Shown here in pieces: positions 7,761 to 12,511 of a stretch of 12,511 nt of DNA. The position numbers and the translations under genes were made by a program. The DNA lies in NCBI GenBank assembly GCA_947173865.1, contig CAMWGS010000036.1:1-12511 (forward strand), read 5' to 3'. Origin of the DNA: an uncultured Ruminococcus sp. (lineage in GTDB: Bacteria > Bacillota > Clostridia > Oscillospirales > Ruminococcaceae). The notes beneath the pieces were generated by a model, which was given only the letters and a program-made list of their open reading frames with translations, was not told the DNA's origin and made no database searches. Numbering within the stretch: the stretch's first letter is position 1; every line of letters starts with the position of its first letter.

Positions 7761-8255
7761 TTATAATTCGTCAATCCGTCTGTCCAGATAATCATAAAGC
7801 AATTGCCACATATCAAATCCTTTGTTCAGATATAACTGACTTTCCAGTATTTCAATTTTTTCCGAAACTTCCCCATTCAGTTCATGAATGTCGTCAAAAG
7901 CCGAAACGTCATATTCATTATAATCACCGCTTAAAAATTCTCCTCTTATAAGGTCGGGAGGAGCAAGACGGCATATTTCAGAAAGTATGTCAGCATCTTT
8001 ACTGTCTCCGATATCCCTGAACGCCTTTATTATATTAGGTGCATAATGTCCGATTGAATTTTCAAGAAAAGAAAAAATACCTTCCATGTTCAGCTCGGTG
8101 TCAAAATCAATCAGAAACAACGCCGTCTGAATGAAGTCCGCACAATCCAGCCATTCTGAACGTTCACTCTCCCACATTTCCAAAGAAAGTTTTTCACATA
8201 CTTCCATACCCGAAAAACGCTTTATATCTGCATTATTTCCGCAAAAATATTTCAA
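7761..8255 (-). CDS. DUF4375 (DMP19)-like small protein
   Basis: A soluble, acidic protein of 164 residues with no signal peptide or membrane segment. The core FLIDFDTELNMEGI at 47-60, FLENSIGHY at 63-71 and IIKAFRDIGD at 75-84 follows the DUF4375 pattern, in which an acidic EVNNGGF-like stretch precedes a FxNSxG motif and an A..xIG helix. The match is from memory of the pattern and moderately sure. The molecular role of the family is not established as far as I know. The start is TTG at 8253-8255, overlapping the TGA of the upstream gene, with GAGAGGAAA just upstream; an internal ATG (Met17) is the alternative. The end overlaps the ribosome binding site of the decayed gene that follows. Confidence 0.72.
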   Translation of the reverse strand: MKYFCGNNADIKRFSGMEVCEKLSLEMWESERSEWLDCADFIQTALFLIDFDTELNMEGIFSFLENSIGHYAPNIIKAFRDIGDSKDADILSEICRLAPPDLIRGEFLSGDYNEYDVSAFDDIHELNGEVSEKIEILESQLYLNKGFDMWQLLYDYLDRRIDEL

Positions 8256-8791
8256 TTCATTTCCTCTCGTGCAAGCTTGCTTCTGAGGCTTCCCGAAAGA
8301 AAACGCTTTATATTTTCAAGCATTTTTTCGTTTGGTGAAAATACAAGTCTTGTCAGACCGTAGTTCTCGTGCTGAAAATCCGCATAATATTCATGTGAAG
8401 CTATATTGTCGGAACTGATAACAACAGTCATTTCAGCGGTCTCCTCGAGGTCATCGCTGTATTTTCCGAAATCCGTGAACTTTCTCACTTCCACGCTGAG
8501 TAGTGGCTTACGTTTTCTTTTGGCAATTATCTTGTCTATATCAAGCTCACCGTTTGTGAATGCATATTCATATTCAATGTGAGACGACTGAACAATAAAA
8601 AAAGTTCCGTAGCCTGCTCCCACAGCAAGCAGAAATCCCAAAAGTGACAGTACAGGATTACCGAGGGTAAGAAAACCGAAAACGGCAAGCACGACTGTCA
8701 GAACTATTCCGCCGATTGTCGTTAACAGACGTTTTGTCTTGTCAGATGATGTTTCATTTTTCTTAACAAGCTGTTCAGCAAAGTTATCCAT
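8252..8791 (-). CDS. DUF6106-like membrane protein
   Basis: Residues about 23-42 and 46-67 form two hydrophobic segments with a short turn (LGNP), followed by a cytoplasmic-looking beta-rich domain: SSHIEYEYAFTNGELDIDKIIAKRKRK at about 69-95, then LLSVEVRKFTDFGKY. The MDNFAEQLVKK start and the EYEY..TNGELDIDKIIAKRKRK stretch recall DUF6106, a family of unknown role found in this group of Firmicutes. The ATG at 8789-8791 (179 residues) is preferred over an in-frame ATG at 8849-8851. That upstream ATG lies between the -35 and -10 boxes of the promoter, so it would not be on the mRNA. A GGAG site lies 11 bases before the chosen start. First gene of the operon; its TGA overlaps the TTG of the next gene. 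Confidence 0.75.
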   Translation of the reverse strand: MDNFAEQLVKKNETSSDKTKRLLTTIGGIVLTVVLAVFGFLTLGNPVLSLLGFLLAVGAGYGTFFIVQSSHIEYEYAFTNGELDIDKIIAKRKRKPLLSVEVRKFTDFGKYSDDLEETAEMTVVISSDNIASHEYYADFQHENYGLTRLVFSPNEKMLENIKRFLSGSLRSKLAREEMN

Positions 8792-8829
8792 AATTTCAAT
8801 ATCTCCGTTCTGTAAAATAATACATATAT

Positions 8830-8858
8830 ATAATATCACAAAAAATAACATATTTCAA
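8830..8858 (-). promoter_or_regulatory. Sigma-A-type promoter for the DUF6106-DUF4375-nnr-lipoprotein operon
   Basis: On the minus strand a TTGAAA -35 box (8853-8858) and a TATTAT -10 box (8830-8835) are separated by 17 bases. It faces away from the plus-strand promoter at 8917-8945, with 58 bases between the two -35 boxes. Confidence 0.78.
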
Positions 8859-8916
8859 TAAATACGTTTCTTTTTTATTTATTTTAACAGATATGTATTT
8901 TTTACTGAAACTATGT

Positions 8917-8945
8917 TTGACGAAACCGATTTAATGTGATATAAT
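8917..8945 (+). promoter_or_regulatory. Sigma-A-type promoter for the membrane protein-arsR-amidohydrolase operon
   Basis: TTGACG (8917-8922), a 17-base spacer and a perfect TATAAT (8940-8945) lie just before the ribosome binding site AAGGAGGCG and the ATG at 8966. The transcript would begin only about 15 bases before the start codon, so the leader is very short. Confidence 0.85.
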
Positions 8946-8965
8946 ATAAAAAAGGAGGCGGACTT

Positions 8966-9403
8966 ATGGAATTTATACTTGCTATTGTTGTTATAGCAGT
9001 ACTGTGTATTATTTTTCAGGTAAGCACCGATATTATCATAATGTGTTCGCTGATACTTGTATGTATTGTTTCAGCAGTTACCGTACTGCTGTTTATATAT
9101 TTTTTCATATGTCTGATGTTTTCAGAAAAATGCACGGCGGAATTTTCAAGAACAGGCAAATCAGATAAAAATAAATTCAGTAAGGCTTATTACATAATTG
9201 ACGGTGAAGAATATCCCTGTATTTTTCCCGAAGAAAAGATTTTCGGAATAAAACTTTACAGAAAAGACAGAAAATATAACGTTTGGCTTAACAGACGATT
9301 CAGATTTGTGTATGACCGTTTTGCATTTGCAACCTGTATTATAGGATTTTCGGCAAGTATATTTCTTGTTGCTGTAACGGTCATATTATATCTGAGTGTA
9401 TAA
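8966..9403 (+). CDS. Small membrane protein of unknown function
   Basis: The 145-residue protein has hydrophobic segments at about 3-19, 23-51 and 119-143. Between the second and third is a polar, basic, beta-strand-like stretch (residues about 55-117, with AYYIIDGEEYPCIF at 74-87 and a basic patch near 97-113). I do not recognise a family. It starts with a strong AAGGAGG site immediately behind a strong promoter. Its TAA overlaps the ribosome binding site of the arsR gene, so it is first in an operon with a metal-type repressor and an amidohydrolase. A role linked to whatever that repressor senses is possible, but there are no metal-transport signatures. Confidence 0.72.
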   Translation: MEFILAIVVIAVLCIIFQVSTDIIIMCSLILVCIVSAVTVLLFIYFFICLMFSEKCTAEFSRTGKSDKNKFSKAYYIIDGEEYPCIFPEEKIFGIKLYRKDRKYNVWLNRRFRFVYDRFAFATCIIGFSASIFLVAVTVILYLSV

Positions 9404-9413
9404 GGAGGAAAAA

Positions 9414-9764
9414 ATGGAGGAACAGATTTACTGTACTCACGGAGTAAATAAAGATATAGAAGAAAAAATTTCAAAAATCATGCCCGACGAAGAAGCTTTG
9501 TATGAAGCTGCCGAACTGCTGAAAGTTTTCGGTGATTCCACAAGAATACGTATTATTTTTGTACTTTGTCGGGGTGAAATGTGTGTCTGCGACATCGCAA
9601 ATCTGCTCAACATGACACAGTCAGCAATATCACATCAGTTACGTGTACTCAAACAGGCACGGCTTGTAAGTACACGCAGAGAGGGAAAAACCATCTTTTA
9701 TTCCCTTTGTGACGACCATGTAAAAACTATTTTCTATCATGCTATGGAACACGTAATGGAGTGA
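9414..9764 (+). CDS. ArsR/SmtB-family metal-sensing repressor with alpha3N-like and alpha5 sites
   Basis: Winged-helix repressor that is expected to leave its operator when it binds metal. The start is the ATG at 9414 behind AAGGAGG, rather than a GTG at 9396 in the same frame that precedes that site; this gives 116 residues. LLKVFGDSTRIRIIFVL begins the DNA-binding domain at 35. EMCVCD at 55-60 carries C57 and C59, like the ELCVCD motif of ArsR and CadC. The recognition helix is about 67-81 (MTQSAISHQLRVLK). The C-terminal helix has D100, H102, H113 and E116 with exactly the D-x-H-x10-H-x2-E spacing of the SmtB/CadC zinc site. C7 and H9 near the N-terminus could complete an alpha3N site. Zn, Cd or Pb sensing is inferred. 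It lies 10 bases after the membrane-protein gene and 6 before the amidohydrolase, and no efflux pump gene is in the window. Confidence 0.9.
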   Translation: MEEQIYCTHGVNKDIEEKISKIMPDEEALYEAAELLKVFGDSTRIRIIFVLCRGEMCVCDIANLLNMTQSAISHQLRVLKQARLVSTRREGKTIFYSLCDDHVKTIFYHAMEHVME

Positions 9765-9770
9765 TTTTTT

Positions 9771-10583
9771 ATGAAATATTTTGATTTTCATACGCACGCC
9801 TTTACAGATGCCCTTGCTGAACGTGCTTTATCCTCTCTTGCCGATACAAGCGGAAAAATTCCCGCAACCGATGGTACTGTAAACGGTCTGCGTAATATAA
9901 TGGAAAAAAACGGAATTGACGAATTTTTATTGCTTCCCGTCGCAACAAAACCGTCACAGCAGATTTCAATAAACAACTGGGCTTCCGAAATAATAGGAAA
10001 CGGCGTTTATTCCTGCGGAACAGTCCACCCAGATTCAAACGACGTACTTGACGAAATTGAACGCATAAAATCCCTCGGACTTTACGGTGTTAAATTCCAC
10101 TCGGAATATCAGAATTTCTGTCCCGACGAAGAAAGAATGTTCCCGATATATGAGAAAATAGCCGAACAGGGTCTTATAGCAGTATTTCACGGAGGCTGGG
10201 ACCCTTTCGGAAACGAAGATATAAAATGTACACCGAAACGTATGGCACAGGCTGTTGAAAGGGTTCCTCAGCTTGACTTTGTAGTTGCACACCTCGGCGG
10301 TATATGTGTATGGGACGATGTTGAAAAATATCTTGCAGGACGTTTTAAAAATCTTTATCTTGATGTTAGTGTAATCGCAAGCTTTGATATAGACACAAAT
10401 CAGCTTTTGAGAATTATAGAATCCCACGGCACTGATAAAATACTTTTCGGCAGTGACTGTCCGTGGGACAATCCCGAAAACGTAATAAATATGATAAACC
10501 GTCTGCCACTTTCTCAGAAAGACAAAGAAAAAATATTCTATAAAAATGCTCACAGGCTTCTCACTATAACAAAAAATATATAA
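9771..10583 (+). CDS. Amidohydrolase-2 family metal-dependent hydrolase
   Basis: TIM-barrel hydrolase or decarboxylase of the amidohydrolase-2 family (PF04909-like), cytoplasmic. Metal and catalytic residues are visible in the expected order: DFHTH with H7 and H9, VKFH with H110, VFHGGWD with H140, VAHLGG with H174 and FGSDCPW with D229. The 270 residues fit the smaller members. The substrate cannot be told from the sequence; relatives act on diverse substrates and include decarboxylases. The gene begins 6 bases after the arsR stop, with a TGGAGTG site overlapping that stop, so the two are almost surely co-expressed. Since the protein itself is predicted to bind a divalent metal, a link with the metal repressor is plausible but unproven. 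No terminator is seen in the 109 bases downstream. Confidence 0.88.
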   Translation: MKYFDFHTHAFTDALAERALSSLADTSGKIPATDGTVNGLRNIMEKNGIDEFLLLPVATKPSQQISINNWASEIIGNGVYSCGTVHPDSNDVLDEIERIKSLGLYGVKFHSEYQNFCPDEERMFPIYEKIAEQGLIAVFHGGWDPFGNEDIKCTPKRMAQAVERVPQLDFVVAHLGGICVWDDVEKYLAGRFKNLYLDVSVIASFDIDTNQLLRIIESHGTDKILFGSDCPWDNPENVINMINRLPLSQKDKEKIFYKNAHRLLTITKNI

Positions 10584-10692
10584 TTTTACTGGTTAACAAA
10601 ATATTAGGATAATGTAACTAAAATAATAACAACAGTATTTAAAAAATATGGTAATATAACTACAGGCAGTATCTCTGAAGGGTGGGTGAAAA

Positions 10693-11859
10693 ATGAAAAC
10701 TGCCAGTAATTACGAAAAAACAATTATAGATGTGGTTGAAGAATTTGATTATTCCACACAAAACGAATTATATAACAAAAAATTCCGCAAATGGCGAAAA
10801 AACAAAAACAATCCTTATGCATTCAACTTTACTACAAATAAAAAAGAACGTATTTTCATAGACGGTAAAGGCTTTGTAAACAATTCCCCTGCTGAATCGG
10901 AACATGAAACGATAAGCAGGATTTTTTTTATAATAGGAACTGCAATGCTTCTTTGGGTGACTATTGATAACATTATAGGAAAAATGATTATATATTTCCT
11001 TGACATCATAGGCGTAAATGTACACACAACTTTTTTTAGCACGTCATGCTACGGCGGAAGCATAGAAATTGTTACCGCACTTATAGTAATATCCCTTATT
11101 AAAATATGTTTACCTGCATTCTATATCCACAAGAAACTTAAAATGCCCCACAAGGTTGAATTTATGAGTACCATGAATCATCCCTCCGAGTTAATAAGTG
11201 CAATAGCTCTTTCACTTGCAGTATGTACGGTTACAAATATTCCCGATGCCTATTCAAGCAGTGCAAGAGAAATTTACTCCTACTTTAAAAGTATCAACAC
11301 AGATGTTTCAGTATGGGGACAAACCGAATATGTTATTTATACCATATTTGATGTTATCATAGTTTCAGTCGCTTCGGAAGTTTTTTTCAGAGGTGCGATA
11401 TTTTCAGCACTCAGACAGTTCGGTGACGCTTTCGCAATTATTATTACAGCTGTCATGGCATCACTTTTAACACAGAATTTTCAGGAAATGCCGACTGTTT
11501 TTCTTATTTCCGTAATCGCTTCAATCGGTATGCTGAAAAGCGGTTCAATCTTCACTGCCTTTGCAGTCAGTATTGTATATAAAATGTATCAGCTTTCAAT
11601 CGTTATTATCGAAATGAACACTTCTGAAAATATGTTTCTTATACGTAACCTTATAATGACAGGAATTTTTATTGTCAGCAGTTTTACGGCAATATTTATA
11701 TATATGGTCAGAAGCCGCAAAAACAAACAGCATTATTTTGCTGAGTACCATTCCGATATATCCACAAAAGACCGCCTGATATTTTCATTCAAGTCTTTCC
11801 CGTTCGGAGCGGTGGTGTTTGTCTGTCTGATTGCCGCAACTATAAAAATAGCTTATTAG
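10693..11859 (+). CDS. CPBP-type integral membrane protein with degenerate protease motifs
   Basis: The 388 residues have a polar N-terminus (1-72) and about seven or eight hydrophobic segments from 74 onward. VIIVSVASEVFFRGAIF at 221-237 matches CPBP motif 1 (EExxxR), but the first Glu is S228; E229 and R233 remain. The later motifs normally carry His: the FxxxH region is replaced by ASLLTQNF (256-263), and the GSxxxxIxxHxxxN region reads GSIFTAF followed by AVSIVYK (284-297) with Ser and Lys at the His and Asn positions. It has the outline of the family (a CAAX-processing and bacteriocin-immunity type of fold) but probably not the protease activity. A GGGTGGGTG site precedes the ATG. It ends 7 bases before tadA, whose ribosome binding site overlaps its stop, so the two are likely co-translated. 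Confidence 0.72.
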   Translation: MKTASNYEKTIIDVVEEFDYSTQNELYNKKFRKWRKNKNNPYAFNFTTNKKERIFIDGKGFVNNSPAESEHETISRIFFIIGTAMLLWVTIDNIIGKMIIYFLDIIGVNVHTTFFSTSCYGGSIEIVTALIVISLIKICLPAFYIHKKLKMPHKVEFMSTMNHPSELISAIALSLAVCTVTNIPDAYSSSAREIYSYFKSINTDVSVWGQTEYVIYTIFDVIIVSVASEVFFRGAIFSALRQFGDAFAIIITAVMASLLTQNFQEMPTVFLISVIASIGMLKSGSIFTAFAVSIVYKMYQLSIVIIEMNTSENMFLIRNLIMTGIFIVSSFTAIFIYMVRSRKNKQHYFAEYHSDISTKDRLIFSFKSFPFGAVVFVCLIAATIKIAY

Positions 11860-11866
11860 GAGAATT

Positions 11867-12349
11867 ATGGACGAATATATGAAAAGAGCCGTTGAACTTG
11901 CTGAAATGGCTGCAAATGAGGGTGAAGTTCCTGTGGGAGCTGTTGTTGTAAAGAAAACCACCGGCGAAATAGTCGGTGAGGGACGAAATATGCGTGAGGG
12001 CAGAAAAAATGCCCTCGCACACGCCGAAATAATGGCTATAGATATGGCTTGCCGTACTCTCGGAGGCTGGCGGCTTCCCGAGTGTGCAATGTATGTTACA
12101 TTAGAACCGTGTCCTATGTGCTGTGGTGCGATAATCAACGCAAGAATCAACGATGTGATTTTCGGAGCATACGATTTGAAAAGCGGTTCTGTTGTATCGG
12201 TACAGAAAATGTTTGAAATGCCTTATAATTACCGACCGACTGTCAGTGGTGGAATTATGGAAAAAGAATGTGCAGACATTTTGTCCCTGTTTTTCAGAAA
12301 ACTGAGAGAAAAGAAAAAAAATCAGAAAAAATTTTCAGAAAACTCTTGA
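11867..12349 (+). CDS. tadA: tRNA-specific adenosine deaminase TadA
   Basis: Converts adenosine 34 to inosine in the anticodon of tRNA-Arg(ACG), allowing it to read CGU, CGC and CGA. It is a zinc-dependent cytidine-deaminase fold enzyme acting as a dimer. The zinc and catalytic motifs are clear: AHAEIMAI with H52 and the proton-shuttling E54, and PCPMC with C82 and C85. VPVGAVVV at 21-28 is the typical early strand. The 160 residues match the family; the last 13 or so are Lys-rich. AGGAG at the end of the upstream gene serves as its ribosome binding site. Its stop codon (TGA at 12347-12349) lies inside the -35 box of the following tRNA promoter. Confidence 0.95.
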   Translation: MDEYMKRAVELAEMAANEGEVPVGAVVVKKTTGEIVGEGRNMREGRKNALAHAEIMAIDMACRTLGGWRLPECAMYVTLEPCPMCCGAIINARINDVIFGAYDLKSGSVVSVQKMFEMPYNYRPTVSGGIMEKECADILSLFFRKLREKKKNQKKFSENS

Positions 12350-12374
12350 CAAACGATTTTTTTTGTGCTATAAT
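12346..12374 (+). promoter_or_regulatory. Consensus sigma-A promoter for tRNA-Leu
   Basis: TTGACA (12346-12351), a 17-base spacer and TATAAT (12369-12374) match the vegetative consensus exactly. The predicted start is near 12381, about 46 bases before the mature tRNA. The -35 box contains the TGA stop of tadA. Confidence 0.93.
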
Positions 12375-12380
12375 ATTAAA

Positions 12381-12423
12381 GCAGTCAGGTGATAAGCCCC
12401 TTGAAAAAACCTGATTATACTGC
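12381..12423 (+). other. Pre-tRNA leader hairpin
   Basis: The 5' leader of the tRNA transcript can fold: GCAGT and CAGGT (12381-12390) pair with ACCTG (12409-12413) and ACTGC (12419-12423), leaving a one-sided ATTAT bulge and an 18-base loop. The loop contains GCCCCTTGAA (12396-12405), which can pair with the anticodon region of the tRNA. RNase P would remove this leader. No T run follows, so it is not an obvious terminator. Confidence 0.5.
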
Positions 12424-12426
12424 AAT

Positions 12427-12511
12427 GCGAGTGTGCTGGAATAGGCAGACAGGCACGTTTGAGGGGCGTGTGTCGAAGGACGTATGGGTTCAAGTCCCAT
12501 TACTCGCACCA
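12427..12511 (+). tRNA. tRNA-Leu (anticodon GAG), CCA encoded
   Basis: An 85-base class II tRNA. The acceptor stem GCGAGTG (12427-12433) pairs with TACTCGC (12501-12507). The D stem is CTG (12436-12438) with CAG (12450-12452). The anticodon stem is CACGT (12454-12458) with GCGTG (12466-12470), and the loop TTGAGGG holds anticodon GAG at 12461-12463. A long variable arm (about 12471-12485), the T arm ATGGG-TTCAAGT-CCCAT, discriminator A and encoded CCA complete it. The GAG anticodon reads CUC and CUU leucine codons, so it is not a substrate for the adjacent tadA product. It ends exactly at the window edge. Confidence 0.96.

Noticed and set aside
8906..8920. Imperfect dyad TGAAAC-TAT-GTTTGA overlapping the -35 box, as a possible ArsR operator
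   Set aside because: It is shorter than the usual 12-2-12 operators of this family and not perfectly symmetric. It could be chance in A+T-rich DNA, so I did not list it as a site.
10035..10553. Minus-strand open frame of 172 codons
   Set aside because: It is antisense to the amidohydrolase, which has all its metal-ligand motifs. The reverse frame has no domain-like content.
10584..10692. Terminator or riboswitch in the gap between the amidohydrolase and the CPBP gene
   Set aside because: No convincing stem-loop with a T run and no riboswitch core is visible. A TAATAT-like -10 box is present but lacks a good -35 box.
12294..12509. Minus-strand open frame of 71 codons across the tRNA
   Set aside because: It is the antisense of tRNA-Leu and the tadA end. 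The MGLEPIRPSTHAPQ-type translation is the usual artefact of reading a tRNA-Leu gene backwards.

Overview
The window looks like a chromosomal segment of a low-GC, Gram-positive, cellulosome-type gut or rumen anaerobe, most likely Ruminococcus or a close relative. The reasons are a secreted leucine-rich-repeat protein with a type I dockerin, strong AAGGAGG-type ribosome binding sites, sigma-A-like promoters, and small proteins of kinds I associate with this group. Genus-level placement is inference. There are 13 protein-coding genes or remnants (one cut by the left edge, one decayed) and one tRNA gene. I see no insertion sequence, CRISPR array or rRNA.

Left part, minus strand, read right to left. 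A sigma-A-like promoter at 3741-3769 drives a yifB/comM-type AAA+ ATPase with a TTG start, then a RodA/FtsW-type glycan polymerase, then a type I restriction specificity subunit (hsdS). The hsdS gene starts 10 bases after rodA, is visibly richer in A+T, and runs off the left edge. Next to the right is a single-gene unit for the secreted LRR-dockerin protein (3822-4910), closed by a strong intrinsic terminator.

Middle part, minus strand. One apparent operon starts from a promoter at 8830-8858. It runs through a DUF6106-like membrane protein, a DUF4375-like protein, a broken small gene (7404-7747) carrying a frameshift and two stops, a bifunctional NAD(P)HX repair enzyme, and an acidic-tailed lipoprotein. 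It ends at a terminator at 5004-5030. The promoter position fixes the start of the first gene at 8791 rather than at an upstream ATG.

Right part, plus strand. A divergent promoter (8917-8945) drives a small three-segment membrane protein, an ArsR/SmtB-type metal-sensing repressor that keeps both an alpha3N-like Cys set and a complete alpha5 Asp-His-His-Glu set, and an amidohydrolase-2 family enzyme. After a 109-base gap come a CPBP-type membrane protein that has lost its usual catalytic residues and tadA. A consensus promoter whose -35 box contains the tadA stop codon then drives tRNA-Leu(GAG), which ends on the last base of the window.

Most genes are ordinary housekeeping. The points worth a second look are the hsdS gene appended to the cell-wall operon, the decayed gene beside a DUF4375-like neighbour, the two-site metal repressor paired with a hydrolase instead of an efflux pump, the degenerate CPBP protein, and the tRNA-Leu leader, whose hairpin loop is complementary to the anticodon region of its own tRNA. 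I did not find a clearly new multi-gene system.
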